A DNA stretch of 38,874 nucleotides from an uncultured Oscillospiraceae bacterium (GCA_947588605.1 CANPYK010000020.1:1-38874); one strand, 5' to 3'; numbered from the stretch's first letter, positions 16,114 to 24,975 are shown. The notes: generated by a model from the sequence alone, not told the origin. Numbers and translations are program-made.

Positions 16114-16705
16114 GCGGGAATTTTTGGCGCGGCTTCGCGAGGGCCTGCGCGGCCTGCCCCGGGAGGACATAGAGGAGCGGGCGATTTTCTACAGTGAGAT
16201 GATCGACGAGCGCCTGGAGGAGGGGCTGTCGGAGGCGGAGGCGGTCGGGAAGCTGGGACCGGTCAGCGATGTCGTCGCCCAGATCCTGGCGGACACGCCG
16301 CCCGCCGAGTCTGTCCGGGAAAAGAGCAAGCCTCGCGGGCGTGTACGGGCCTGGGAGATCGTTCTTTTGGTCCTGGGCTTTCCGGTGTGGTTCCCCCTTC
16401 TGATCGCCGCCTTCGCGGTGCTCCTCGCGGCGGTCATCGTCCTGTGGGCGCTGGTCATATCGCTGTGGGCGGTGGACGCTTCCCTGCTGGGGTGCGTCCT
16501 CGGCGGGGCCGTGTCCGCCGCGGCCTTCTTCCTCCGGGGGAACGGCCTCACGGCGGCGGCCATGCTGGCGGCGGGGCTGTGCTGCGCGGGACTGGCGATC
16601 TTCTGCTTTTTCGGGTGTAAGGCGGTCACAAAAGGGGCCCTGTGGCTGACGAAGAAGACGGCGTCAGGCGTCAAACATCTGTTCATGGGAAAGGAGACGG
16701 CATAA
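16106..16705 (+). CDS. DUF1700 (HAAS-type) membrane protein
   Basis: 199 residues. The cytoplasmic N-terminal helical domain (MNKREFLARLREGLRGLPREDIEERAIFYSEMIDE, then EGLSEAEAVGKLGPV) is the hallmark of DUF1700 proteins. About four hydrophobic segments follow from residue ~78 (IVLLVLGFPVWFPLLIAAFAVLLAAVIVLWALV onward). ATG 16106 is chosen over the ATG at 16100 because CAAGGAGG ends only one base before the latter. Role unknown; the family accompanies PadR and DUF4097 proteins, so an envelope-response function is plausible. It ends TAATG, with the next ATG sharing one base. Confidence 0.85.
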   Translation: MNKREFLARLREGLRGLPREDIEERAIFYSEMIDERLEEGLSEAEAVGKLGPVSDVVAQILADTPPAESVREKSKPRGRVRAWEIVLLVLGFPVWFPLLIAAFAVLLAAVIVLWALVISLWAVDASLLGCVLGGAVSAAAFFLRGNGLTAAAMLAAGLCCAGLAIFCFFGCKAVTKGALWLTKKTASGVKHLFMGKETA

Positions 16706-17667
16706 TGAACAAAACGGCAAGAAACTGGCTGACCGCCGCCGCGATCCTCATCCTTCTCGGCGTGGTCCTTTTTGCGGTCGCCATGGCCGCCGGCGGCGGG
16801 GATCTCAACAAGCTGGGGACGGTCAACTATACCACCAACACCTACGAGCCCGGCAGCGATTTTCAAAACATCTCCATAGACGTGGAGACCACCGAGATCG
16901 AGTTCGTTCCCTCGGAGGACGGGACCTGCAGGGTCGTCTGCTTTGAGGACGAAAAGGTGAAGCACGCCGTCTCCGTCCAAAACGGCACGCTGACCGTCAA
17001 AACGGTGGATACCCGCAAGTGGTATGAACACATTTCCGTCTCCTTCGCAAGCCCGAAGCTGACGGTTTATCTGCCGCAAAGCGCCTACGGCTCCCTGGCG
17101 GTCAAAACGGATACCGGCGATATGACGATCCCGGAGGATTTCTCCTTTGACACCCTCACCGTTGATGGCGATACCTGCGATGTGACCTGTTGCGCGTCCG
17201 CCGGGGAGCGGGTGGAGATCGACCTGAGCACCGGCGCCATCGCCCTGGAGGGTGTGACGGCGGAGCGGATGAGGCTGAAAACGGACACGGGCCGCGTTCA
17301 AGTGCGCCGCGCGGCGGTCGGCGAAGGCGTCCGGGTCGAAACGGACACGGGCCGGGTGACGCTGGAGGATGTGACCTGTCAAGCCCTCGACGCGAAGAGC
17401 GACACCGGCTCCATAACGCTCACAAACGTGGTCGCGTCCGGGAATTTGACCGTCGAGACCGACACCGGGGACATAGCGCTGAACGACTGCGACGCTTCGG
17501 AGCTCTCCCTTCAAACCGACACCGGCGACGTCACGGGCCGGCTTTTGTCGGACAAGATCTTCCTCACCGACACCGGCACGGGCCGCGTCAGCGTTCCAAG
17601 CTCCGCCACCGGCGGCAAATGCCGGATCAAGACGGCCACGGGAGACATCCGGGTGGAGGTCAGGTGA
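16705..17667 (+). CDS. DUF4097-family beta-repeat protein with membrane anchor
   Basis: 320 residues: one N-terminal membrane segment (LTAAAILILLGVVLFAVAMA, 9-28), then an extracytoplasmic beta-solenoid-like domain. About seven repeats carry the core [KEQL]-[TS]-D-T-G (KTDTGDM, KTDTGRV, ETDTGRV, KSDTGSI, ETDTGDI, QTDTGDV, LTDTGTG), spaced about 20 residues in the second half, as in DUF4097 proteins. Three cysteines near the middle (TCDVTCCAS) are unusual for an exported protein. The start overlaps the DUF1700 stop by one base. Function is not established. Confidence 0.85.
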   Translation: MNKTARNWLTAAAILILLGVVLFAVAMAAGGGDLNKLGTVNYTTNTYEPGSDFQNISIDVETTEIEFVPSEDGTCRVVCFEDEKVKHAVSVQNGTLTVKTVDTRKWYEHISVSFASPKLTVYLPQSAYGSLAVKTDTGDMTIPEDFSFDTLTVDGDTCDVTCCASAGERVEIDLSTGAIALEGVTAERMRLKTDTGRVQVRRAAVGEGVRVETDTGRVTLEDVTCQALDAKSDTGSITLTNVVASGNLTVETDTGDIALNDCDASELSLQTDTGDVTGRLLSDKIFLTDTGTGRVSVPSSATGGKCRIKTATGDIRVEVR

Positions 17668-17677
17668 CCGCCACCCC

Positions 17678-17706
17678 TTGCAATCCCGCCGGGAATGTGG
17701 TATCTT
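17678..17706 (+). promoter_or_regulatory. promoter for mutS2
   Basis: TTGCAA (17678-17683), a 17-base spacer and TATCTT (17701-17706) preceded by TGG (extended -10), 34 bases before the mutS2 ATG. Confidence 0.6.
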
Positions 17707-17739
17707 ATCCCTATCAAACATGTTTCCCGGAGGTGCGCC

Positions 17740-20106
17740 ATGACGCTTTATGAAAAATCCCAGGCGATATTGGAGCTGCCGGCGGTGCTCAATATGCTGG
17801 CCGCCGAGGCCGTCAGCGACGGGGCCAAGGAGGCGGCGCTTTCGCTGTCGCCTACGTCCGACCGGGCGGAGGCGGAGCGGCGGCTTCAGGAGACCACGGA
17901 CGCCAGGGAGATGATGACGCTCTACGCCGCGCCCTCCTTCGCCGGGGTGAAGGACATCCGGGACAGCCTCCGCAGGGCCGACGCCGGCGGGATGCTCAAT
18001 ACTAAGGAGCTCACCGAGATCGCCCAGGTCCTGCGGGAGGCCCGGGGGGCCATCGCATACGCCTCCGGGAGCGAGAAGGGCGCGGGGAGCATCGGCTATC
18101 TTTTCTCGTCCCTCCACGCCAACAAATATCTGGAGGAGAAGATCACAAACTCCATCATCGGCGAGGGGGAGCTTGCCGACTCCGCCTCCCCGGAGCTTGC
18201 GGACATCCGCCGCGCCATGCGGGTGGCCGGGAGCCGTGTCCGGGAGGCCCTGCAGAAGATCATCACCTCCCCGTCCTACCAAAAGGCCCTCCAGGAGCCC
18301 ATCATCACCGTGAAAAACGGCCGCTACGTGGTGCCGGTGAAGGCCGAGCACAAGGGGGCGGTGCCGGGGCTCACCCACGATATCTCCGCCTCCGGGCAGA
18401 CGCTGTTCATCGAGCCCATGAGCGCCGTGAAGGCCAATAACGAGATCCGGGAGCTCCTGGCCCGTGAGGAGCGGGAGATCGAGCGCATTTTGCGCGAGCT
18501 CAGTGCCGAGGCGTCGGACTTCGGGGAGAGCATCGCCCTCGATTATAACCTCCTCACCCAGCTCGACCTCATCTTCGCCAAGGCCAAGCTGAGCTACAAG
18601 CTCAACTGCGTCTGCCCGGAGCTTTCCGAGAAGGGCGAGCTGGTCCTTAAAAAGGCCCGCCACCCCCTCTTGAAGCAGTCCGAGGCCGTGCCCATCGACA
18701 TCGCTCTGGGCGGGGACTTCGACACGCTGGTCATCACCGGCCCCAACACCGGCGGCAAGACGGTGAGCCTCAAGACCCTGGGGCTTTCCTGCCTCATGGC
18801 CCAATGCGGCCTGCACATCCCCGGCGGGGACGGCTGCCGCGTGCCCCTTTTCGACAAGGTCCTGGCGGACATCGGCGACGAGCAGTCCATCGAGCAGTCT
18901 CTCTCCACCTTCTCCTCCCACATGACCAACATCGTGGGCATCCTCTCGGAGTGCGGGGAGGGGTCTTTGGTGCTCTTCGACGAGCTGGGCGCGGGCACGG
19001 ACCCGGCGGAGGGCGCGGCCCTGGCCGTGGCCATTATCGAGTACGCCCGGTCCGTGGGGGCCAAGATCGCCGCCACCACCCACTACGCGGAGCTGAAGAT
19101 CTACGCCATGACGGAAAAAGGCGTGATGAACGCCTCCTGCGAATTTGACGTGAAGACCCTCAAGCCCACCTACAAGCTCCTCATGGGCATCCCCGGCAAG
19201 TCCAACGCCTTCGCCATCTCCGAGCGCCTCGGCCTCCCCGGCCACATCATCGACGACGCCCGCCGGAGGATGGACAAGGGGGACGTGGACTTCGAGGAGG
19301 CGCTCACAAAGCTGGAGGAGAACCGCAAGGACGCGGAAACAAAGCGCGAGGAGGCCGCCGCCGCCCTCAGGCAAGCCAAGGCGGAGCTGGACAGCGCCGA
19401 GGAGACGCGCCGGCGCGCCGAGGAGGAGCGGCTTAAATTCACCAAAAACGCCCGGAGCGAGGCCGACCGCATCCTGGAGGACGCCAAGCGCGCCGCCGAC
19501 GAGGCCTTCCGAGACATCGAGCGCCTGCGCCGGGAGGCGGCGTCCGACACCGACTGGCAGCGCTTCAACGAGGCCAAGGCCCAGCTGCGGCAGGGCCTCA
19601 ACGCGGCCCAGGAGAAGGTGACGCCGGAGCGCGCCGCCCCGGTGGAGCGGGAGCGCACCCGGGACGCGGTGAAGGGCGACACGGTGGAGATCCTCTCCAT
19701 CGGCTCCAAGGCGGAGGTCCTGAACGTCAAGCCCGACGGGACCCTGGAGCTCCAGGCCGGCATCATGAAGGTCACCGCCCGCCAGAGCGAGGTCCGGGTG
19801 GTGGAGGGCGAAAAGGTGAAATTCAAGCCCGCCGCCGTCTCCGTCCCCGCCTCCGGCGGCAGCGCCAAGGCGGAGCTGGATGTCCGGGGCATGACGGCGG
19901 ACGAGACGGTGGCCCTTTTGGAGCGCTTCATCGACAACGCCCAGCTGCGGCACCTAAACCAGGTGACCATCATCCACGGCAAGGGCACCGGCGTTTTGCG
20001 CAAGGCCGTCCAGGATACCCTCAAGCGCTCCAAGCAGGTGAAGAGCTACCGCCTGGGCCGCTTCGGAGAGGGCGAGAGCGGCGTCACCATCGTGGAGATC
20101 AAGTGA
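17740..20106 (+). CDS. mutS2: endonuclease MutS2
   Basis: 788 residues, full length. MutS-type ATPase without mismatch-recognition domain I. In other Firmicutes MutS2 is linked to suppression of recombination and to splitting of collided ribosomes. Core and clamp region 1-320, Walker A GPNTGGKT (334-341), Walker B VLFDE (411-415) with the signature GAGTDPAEG, then a KOW-like and coiled-coil region (~500-640) rich in EEARR-type helices. The C-terminal Smr nuclease domain has LDVRG (713-717) and HGKG (746-749). ATG 17740 follows GGAGG at six bases. It stands alone, with its own promoter. Confidence 0.96.
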   Translation: MTLYEKSQAILELPAVLNMLAAEAVSDGAKEAALSLSPTSDRAEAERRLQETTDAREMMTLYAAPSFAGVKDIRDSLRRADAGGMLNTKELTEIAQVLREARGAIAYASGSEKGAGSIGYLFSSLHANKYLEEKITNSIIGEGELADSASPELADIRRAMRVAGSRVREALQKIITSPSYQKALQEPIITVKNGRYVVPVKAEHKGAVPGLTHDISASGQTLFIEPMSAVKANNEIRELLAREEREIERILRELSAEASDFGESIALDYNLLTQLDLIFAKAKLSYKLNCVCPELSEKGELVLKKARHPLLKQSEAVPIDIALGGDFDTLVITGPNTGGKTVSLKTLGLSCLMAQCGLHIPGGDGCRVPLFDKVLADIGDEQSIEQSLSTFSSHMTNIVGILSECGEGSLVLFDELGAGTDPAEGAALAVAIIEYARSVGAKIAATTHYAELKIYAMTEKGVMNASCEFDVKTLKPTYKLLMGIPGKSNAFAISERLGLPGHIIDDARRRMDKGDVDFEEALTKLEENRKDAETKREEAAAALRQAKAELDSAEETRRRAEEERLKFTKNARSEADRILEDAKRAADEAFRDIERLRREAASDTDWQRFNEAKAQLRQGLNAAQEKVTPERAAPVERERTRDAVKGDTVEILSIGSKAEVLNVKPDGTLELQAGIMKVTARQSEVRVVEGEKVKFKPAAVSVPASGGSAKAELDVRGMTADETVALLERFIDNAQLRHLNQVTIIHGKGTGVLRKAVQDTLKRSKQVKSYRLGRFGEGESGVTIVEIK

Positions 20107-20129
20107 GAAACAGTCGCCTCCAAGCGGTT

Positions 20130-20148
20130 TTGTCAAAATCGCACTAAA
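20130..20148. repeat. near-perfect palindrome after mutS2
   Basis: GCGGTTTTG-T-CAAAATCGC (about 20130-20148) is a nine-base near-perfect inverted repeat (one G-T wobble) 24 bases after the mutS2 stop and upstream of the HPr-like gene promoter. No T-run follows. It could be an operator or a weak terminator. Confidence 0.4.
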
Positions 20149-20187
20149 ATTTTCAGTTTTGAGGCCAATATTCAACACTATTATTCA

Positions 20188-20217
20188 TTGACTGGACGAG
20201 CCCCTTTTTGATAAAAT
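20188..20217 (+). promoter_or_regulatory. promoter for the HPr-like gene
   Basis: TTGACT (20188-20193), an 18-base spacer and TAAAAT (20212-20217). The transcript would have a leader of about 55 bases before the ATG, with AAGGAGGGG just upstream of the start. Confidence 0.7.
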
Positions 20218-20278
20218 GTGGTCAGCAATGTTGATGGAGCCGCGCGGCCAAGCCGCACGAATTTAAGGAGGGGCATCC

Positions 20279-20542
20279 ATGTTTGTTAAGACAGTTGAGG
20301 TCAAAAACCAGGTCGGCCTTCGCGCTCGTCCCGCGACCTTCTTCACCCAGAAGGCCAACGAGTTCAAGTGCCAGGTCTGGATCGAGAAGGGCGACCGCCG
20401 CGTCAACGCCAAGAGCCTCCTGGGCGTCCTGTCTCTGGGCGTCATCAAGGGTATGTCCGTGTCCATCGTCGCCGACGGCGAGGACGAGGAGCGCGCCGTG
20501 GAGACCCTGTGCGAGCTCATCTCCCGGGATTTCGCCGAGTAA
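20279..20542 (+). CDS. HPr-family protein lacking the phosphorylatable His15 (Crh-like)
   Basis: 87 residues with a whole HPr fold. In HPr, His15 in GLHARPA takes phosphate from enzyme I for sugar transport. Here the segment is N-Q-V-G-L-R15-A-R-P-A, with Arg encoded by CGC. Ser46 in NAKSLLGVLSLG keeps its exact position, so phosphorylation by HPr kinase remains possible. Bacillus Crh similarly has Gln15 with Ser46 and acts only as a CcpA co-regulator. A regulatory rather than transport role is therefore inferred. The gene stands alone between mutS2 and uvrC with its own promoter and hairpin; no ptsI lies nearby. Confidence 0.88.
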   Translation: MFVKTVEVKNQVGLRARPATFFTQKANEFKCQVWIEKGDRRVNAKSLLGVLSLGVIKGMSVSIVADGEDEERAVETLCELISRDFAE

Positions 20543-20565
20543 GTGAATTTTGAAGCATAAAACGG

Positions 20566-20603
20566 CCTGTTTCAAGAAAATCTGAAACAGGTCGCTTTGC
20601 TAT
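20566..20603 (+). terminator. hairpin after the HPr-like gene
   Basis: CCTGTTTCA (20566-20574), eight-base loop, TGAAACAGG (20583-20591), then TCGCTTTGCTAT. The stem is perfect, but the T-tract is weak, so termination may be partial. Confidence 0.6.
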
Positions 20604-20631
20604 ACCCGCCACAAGGAAAGGAGGACCGCCG

Positions 20632-22473
20632 GTGGAACTGAATCCCAAGCTTCCGGAGCTGCGCGAGAAGGCCGCGGCGCTCCCCTTAAAGCCCGGGTGC
20701 TACATCATGCGCGCCAGGGACGGCACGGTCATCTACGTGGGGAAGGCCAAGGCCCTCAAAAACCGGGTCAGCTCCTACTTCCACGGCTCCCACAACGCCA
20801 AGACCGAGGCCATGATCGCCAACATCGACACCTTCGAGGTCATCATCGCCAAGTCCGAGTTCGAGGCGCTGGTCCTGGAGAACTCCCTCATCAAGCACCA
20901 CACGCCCAAGTACAACATCCTCTTAAAGGACGACAAGGGCTATCCCTTCGTGCGCCTGGACGTGAAGTCCCGCTACCCCCGCTTCTCCATCGCCTCCCGG
21001 CGGGCCAAGGACGGGGCGGAGTACTTCGGCCCCTTCGGCTCCCGTGGGAACACCAAGGCGGCGCTGGAGATGCTGTTGAAGGCGTTGAAGCTCCCCACCT
21101 GCTCCCGGCGCTTCCCACGGGATTTAGGGAAAGAGCGGCCCTGCCTTAACCACCACATGGGCGTCTGCGACGCCTGGTGCCGGGGCGTCCTCACCGAGGA
21201 GGACTACCGCGCCCGCGTGGACGAGGCCGTCATGGTCCTCAAGGGCCGGGGCCGGGAGCTGACGGCGCGGCTCACCGAGCGCATGAACGAGGCCGCCGAG
21301 GAATTGCGCTTCGAGGAGGCGGCGCGCCTTCGCGACACCGTGAAGGCCCTGGCCCTTTTGGAGACACGCCAGACGGTGCTCAACAAGGGCGCCTCGGACA
21401 CCGACGCCCTGGGCGTCTTCTCCGGTCAGGTCAAGTCCGCTTTCGCCGTCCTCCACTACGTCCAGGGCCAGCTTTTGGCCAAGGACTGCGAGCTTTTCGA
21501 CGACCCCCTGGGGGAGCCGGCGGAGAGCCTGTCCCTCCTGGCGCGCCAGTATTACGGGGACGCGGACCTCATCCCCTCCCGTGTGCTCCTTCCCGCCGAG
21601 ACGGAGGACATGGAGGAGCTCCAGCAATTCCTCACCGAGAAGGCCGGCCACGCCGTGGCCGTCACCGTCCCCCAGCGGGGGATGTACCGGGAATTCCTCA
21701 CCGCCGCCGCCGACAACGCCCGTGAAGAGTCAGAACGCAACACCACCGCCACGGAGCGGGTGTCCAAAACCGCCCAGTGGCTGGGGGAGGCCCTGGGCCT
21801 TGCGGCCCCGCCGGAGCGGGTGGAGAGCTTCGACATCTCCAACACCGGCGCGGACGACGTGGTGGCCTCCATGGTGGTCTTCGTGGGCGGCAGGCCCAAA
21901 AAGAGCGACTATAAGAAATTCAAGATGAAGACCGTGGAGGGCCAGGACGACTACGGCTCCATGCGGGAGGCCGTGGGCCGGCGCTTTGCCCGGTACGTCG
22001 CCGGGGATCCCGGCTTTTCGGCCCTGCCGGACCTCCTCCTCATCGACGGCGGGGACAAGCACGCCACCGTGGCCAAGGAGACGCTGGACGCCTTAGGCGT
22101 CACGGTGCCCATCTTCGGCATGGTGAAGGACGACCGCCACCGCACCCGCGCCCTCGTCACCCCCGAGGGGCGGGAGATCTCCATCCAGGCAAACCCGGCG
22201 GCCTTCGCCTTCATCGGAAACATCCAGGAGGAGACGCACCGCTTCGCCATCGAGTACCACCGGTCCCTGCGCTCCAGGCGCGTGAAAAAATCCGGCCTCG
22301 ACGGCATCCCCGGCGTGGGGGAGAAGCGCAAGGCGGAGCTTCTCAGGAAATTCAAGAGCATCAAGGCCATTGAGGCCGCGAGCCTGGAGGAGCTGGCCGC
22401 CGCGGTCCCCCAAAACGCCGCCAAAGCCGTCTACGAGCATTTCCACAAAGAGGAAAGGGAGGAGGAACCGTGA
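20632..22473 (+). CDS. uvrC: excinuclease ABC subunit C
   Basis: Nucleotide-excision repair nuclease that makes both incisions around a UvrB-bound lesion. 613 residues, normal length. N-terminal GIY-YIG nuclease (GCYIMRARDGTVIYVGKAKAL from 22), the Cys-rich stretch near 160-185, the UVR motif for UvrB contact (LRFEEAARLRDTV), the RNase H-like 5' nuclease (ESFDISNTGADDVVASMVVF, LLLIDGGDKH) and a C-terminal helix-hairpin-helix (GIPGVGEKRKAELL). GTG 20632 follows AAAGGAGG. It overlaps rsmD by four bases (GTGA). Confidence 0.96.
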   Translation: MELNPKLPELREKAAALPLKPGCYIMRARDGTVIYVGKAKALKNRVSSYFHGSHNAKTEAMIANIDTFEVIIAKSEFEALVLENSLIKHHTPKYNILLKDDKGYPFVRLDVKSRYPRFSIASRRAKDGAEYFGPFGSRGNTKAALEMLLKALKLPTCSRRFPRDLGKERPCLNHHMGVCDAWCRGVLTEEDYRARVDEAVMVLKGRGRELTARLTERMNEAAEELRFEEAARLRDTVKALALLETRQTVLNKGASDTDALGVFSGQVKSAFAVLHYVQGQLLAKDCELFDDPLGEPAESLSLLARQYYGDADLIPSRVLLPAETEDMEELQQFLTEKAGHAVAVTVPQRGMYREFLTAAADNAREESERNTTATERVSKTAQWLGEALGLAAPPERVESFDISNTGADDVVASMVVFVGGRPKKSDYKKFKMKTVEGQDDYGSMREAVGRRFARYVAGDPGFSALPDLLLIDGGDKHATVAKETLDALGVTVPIFGMVKDDRHRTRALVTPEGREISIQANPAAFAFIGNIQEETHRFAIEYHRSLRSRRVKKSGLDGIPGVGEKRKAELLRKFKSIKAIEAASLEELAAAVPQNAAKAVYEHFHKEEREEEP

Positions 22474-23015
22474 GAGTCATCACCGGCACGGCCCGCGGCC
22501 GCACCCTGCGGGAGCCCGCCAATTATGACGTCCGCCCCACCACCGGCAAGGTGAAGGAGGCCATGTTCAACATCCTCCAGTTTAGGCTGGAGAACGCCCG
22601 GGTCCTGGACCTCTTCGCCGGCACGGGCCAGCTGGGCATCGAGGCGCTGAGCCGGGGGGCGGCCTCCTGCGTCTTCGTGGACCGCTCGCCGGAGAGCCTG
22701 AAGCTCGTGCGGGAGAATCTGCGCGCCACGGGCCTCAAGGACCGGGCCACCGTGGTCAAAAGCGACTCTTTGGCGTATCTGGAGCTGGCCCGGGGCTTCG
22801 ACCTTATCTTCATGGACCCGCCCTACGCCGAGAAATTTCTGGAAACCGCGCTGAATCTCGTGGAGAGGTTTGACATTCTCAATAAAAATGGTATAATTAT
22901 GTGTGAAAGCGACAGGACCCGGACCCTGCCGGAGTTGGCGGGGGACCGGTATACCCGCCGGGAGTACCTTTACGGCCGGGTGAAGCTCACCGTTTACGGG
23001 AGGAACGACCTATGA
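22470..23015 (+). CDS. rsmD: 16S rRNA (guanine966-N2)-methyltransferase RsmD
   Basis: SAM-dependent methyltransferase that modifies G966 of 16S rRNA during 30S assembly. 181 residues: RxITGTARGRTL opening typical of RsmD, SAM-binding DLFAGTG (47-53), and the amino-methylase catalytic motif DPPY (116-119). GTG 22470 shares four bases with the uvrC stop, with GGGAGGAGG before it. The stop likewise overlaps coaD by four bases, and the rsmD-coaD pair is widely conserved. Confidence 0.95.
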   Translation: MRVITGTARGRTLREPANYDVRPTTGKVKEAMFNILQFRLENARVLDLFAGTGQLGIEALSRGAASCVFVDRSPESLKLVRENLRATGLKDRATVVKSDSLAYLELARGFDLIFMDPPYAEKFLETALNLVERFDILNKNGIIMCESDRTRTLPELAGDRYTRREYLYGRVKLTVYGRNDL

Positions 23016-23491
23016 AGATCGCCGTCTACCCCGGCTCCTTCGACCCCATTACCTTGGGGCACCTGAACATCATCAAAAGGGCCTCCCGCCTTTTCGACAA
23101 GGTCATCGTCTGCGTGGCGGTGAACTCCTCCAAGCGCCCCCGCTTCTCCATGGAGGAGCGGACGGACTTCGTCCGCCGTGTCATCGGCAAATACGGCAAC
23201 GTGGAGGCAGCCTCCTTCGACGGGCTTTTGGTGGATTTTGCCAAGTCCCAGGGGGCCAATTTCATCGTCAAGGGCCTGCGGGCCGTGTCGGACTTCGAGA
23301 TGGAGTTCCAGATCGCCCTTCTCAACAAAAAGCTGGCCCCGGAGATCGAGACGGTCTTTCTGACCGCGGATGAGAAGTATACATACCTCTCCTCCACCAT
23401 CGCCCGGGAGATGGCCATGTACAACGCCGATATCTCCAAGGTCGTCCCCCGGGAGATCGCCCGGGACGTCCTGGATAAGCTCTCAAAATAA
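23012..23491 (+). CDS. coaD: phosphopantetheine adenylyltransferase
   Basis: Fourth step of coenzyme A synthesis: 4'-phosphopantetheine plus ATP to dephospho-CoA. 159 residues. The nucleotidyltransferase motif GSFDPITLGHL (8-18), with the T/HxGH-type histidine, and YLSSTIARE (125-133), which binds the ATP phosphates, are intact; VKGLRAVSDFEMEFQ (87-101) is characteristic. It begins with an ATGA overlap on rsmD, so uvrC-rsmD-coaD are translationally coupled. Confidence 0.96.
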   Translation: MKIAVYPGSFDPITLGHLNIIKRASRLFDKVIVCVAVNSSKRPRFSMEERTDFVRRVIGKYGNVEAASFDGLLVDFAKSQGANFIVKGLRAVSDFEMEFQIALLNKKLAPEIETVFLTADEKYTYLSSTIAREMAMYNADISKVVPREIARDVLDKLSK

Positions 23492-23513
23492 AAGAAGAAA
23501 GAGGTACATTCGT

Positions 23514-24020
23514 ATGGGTAACGACGTGCAGCAACTGTTGGACATGCTCTACAATATGATCACCGACGCCTGGGGGCTGCCTCTGGGGGCGGAGAAGTGC
23601 GTCATCGAGCGGGACAAGGTCCTGGACCTTCTGGACGAGATCAAGGCCCAGCTCCCTGGGGAGATCGCCGAGGCGCGCCGTCTCGTAGCGGCCAGGACCG
23701 AGTATGTGAACAACGCCAAGCGCGAGGCCGAGTCCCTGCGCCGCGTGGCGGAGCAGAAGGCCCGCCAGATGGTGGACCAGGAGGAGATCGTCCGCGCCGC
23801 CCGCCAACGCGCCACCGAGATCGTCGCCGCCGCCGAGCAGAAATCCGCCGAGCTGCGCCGCGTCGCCAACGACTACGCCGACGACGCCCTCCGCCGCACG
23901 GAGGAGGCCATCGCCGAGGCCCTCGGCGAGGTCCGCGACTCCCGCTCCCGCTTCCGCACCGCCTCCGCCGCCGCCATGCCCCAGCGCGACGCGGGAACCA
24001 ACGTGGATGTAGAAATGTAA
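23514..24020 (+). CDS. coiled-coil protein downstream of coaD (unrecognised)
   Basis: 168 residues. A short globular head (VQQLLDMLYNMITDAWGLPLGAEKCVIERDKVLDLLDEIKAQLP) is followed by ~90 residues of charged heptad-like helix (ARRLVAARTEYVNNAKREAESLRRVAEQ, then REATE/AEQKSAEL type) with no membrane segment. The head resembles small proteins encoded beside coaD in other clostridia, sometimes loosely named ATPase-like; I see no nucleotide-binding motif. It is reminiscent of DivIVA or ATP-synthase b helices by composition only. ATG 23514 follows AGAAAGAGG; the strong terminator behind it closes the operon. Confidence 0.75.
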   Translation: MGNDVQQLLDMLYNMITDAWGLPLGAEKCVIERDKVLDLLDEIKAQLPGEIAEARRLVAARTEYVNNAKREAESLRRVAEQKARQMVDQEEIVRAARQRATEIVAAAEQKSAELRRVANDYADDALRRTEEAIAEALGEVRDSRSRFRTASAAAMPQRDAGTNVDVEM

Positions 24021-24025
24021 AGCCC

Positions 24026-24059
24026 AGGAAGGCCGCTCCGCGGCCTTCCTTTCGTTTTG
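24026..24059 (+). terminator. intrinsic terminator closing the uvrC-rsmD-coaD operon
   Basis: AGGAAGGCCGC (24026-24036), loop TCC, GCGGCCTTCCT (24040-24050), then TTCGTTTTG. An 11-bp perfect stem. Confidence 0.88.
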
Positions 24060-24436
24060 CCCCGCATCCAGCCCCCTCCCAGGCCGGGGTGGTGATACAA
24101 TTCGCGCGGCGGCGGGAAAAAGGTTTGCGGCTTGCGCCGCATTTTTTATATTCCCCACCCACCCGCTCCCGCCGCCGCACACACCACCCCTGCCGCTTCG
24201 CGGCTGTCCCCGACCTTGGAGGGGCAACGTAGTTGGAGGTAGGTGCGATTTTTCGGAACCGCTCTATCGTCCAACGCTCGCTGCCCCCCTGCCCCCCTCC
24301 TACGAGGAGGGGGCTCCGAGACCGAGGCGGGTGCGTTTGTTCGAAACCGTTCCGGTATCGCAACCTCTTTTGCCCCTCCCAGGTCGGGGTGGCGCGAAGC
24401 GCCGGGGTGGTTCCGTCTATCCAACCGCCCAAATAA

Positions 24437-24800
24437 CCGCACCCGCCTCCGTCCCAGAGCCCTCCCCGCGGGGCGGCTGCGCCCGCAGGCGCGCATCACG
24501 AGCGCAACCGCCGCGAAGCGGCGGCTCTTAGCGCGGAGATGGAGGGGGAGGGGTGAGGTGGGAGCCAAAGGGCTGCAACCGGTTTCGATGAACGGACCCA
24601 CCTCATCCGGCGCCTGCGGGCGCCACCTTCCCCACTTTGTGGGGAAGGCTGGGACGGGGAACGAGGGACGGGGGACGGGGGCCCGAATACCCCGGCCCTG
24701 CGGGGCCACCCCTTTTTCCGAAAAAACAGGGGTCAAGGGGAATAAGGATGCGGCGCTTCGCGCCGCGTTTTATAAAAAATTGCGCCGCAAAGCGGCGCAA
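24437..24800 (+). repeat. mosaic repeat G, copy 1
   Basis: 364 bp, nearly identical to 25188-25550. It contains CCTCCCC/GGGGAGG-type stems, GGCGCC-TGC-GGGCGCC, and a terminal pair of hairpins (GCGGCGC-TTC-GCGCCGC, then GCGCCGC-AAA-GCGGCGC) around TTTATAAAAAAT. An F element is embedded at 24477-24540. Confidence 0.85.
24477..24540 (+). repeat. element F, copy 3 (64 bp), nested in G
   Basis: Begins CTGCGCCCGCAGGCGCG and ends CTCTTAGCGCGGAGAT. Removing it rejoins CCGCGGGGCGG with GGAGGGGGAGGGG, close to the F-less G copy at 31365-31645. Confidence 0.8.
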
Positions 24801-24975
24801 AACTTTTTTCACCCCCTTTGGGGCAAAGGGGGTCAGGGGGATTCGAGCCCCCATTAGCCTCCCCTTCAGGGGAGGTGGCGCGAAGCGCCGGAAGTGTCGC
24901 CGCAGCGGATAAATCCAACCTACCGATAACCGGCATTTCCCGTTTTATCGGAACCGTTCCCGTCACGCAACGTGG

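Noticed and set aside
16189-19953. 1254-codon open frame on the minus strand opposite DUF1700, DUF4097 and mutS2
   Set aside because: It is the antisense of three well-supported genes; long antisense frames arise because GC-rich third positions remove stop codons. The translation is rich in Gly, His, Leu and Val with no domain.
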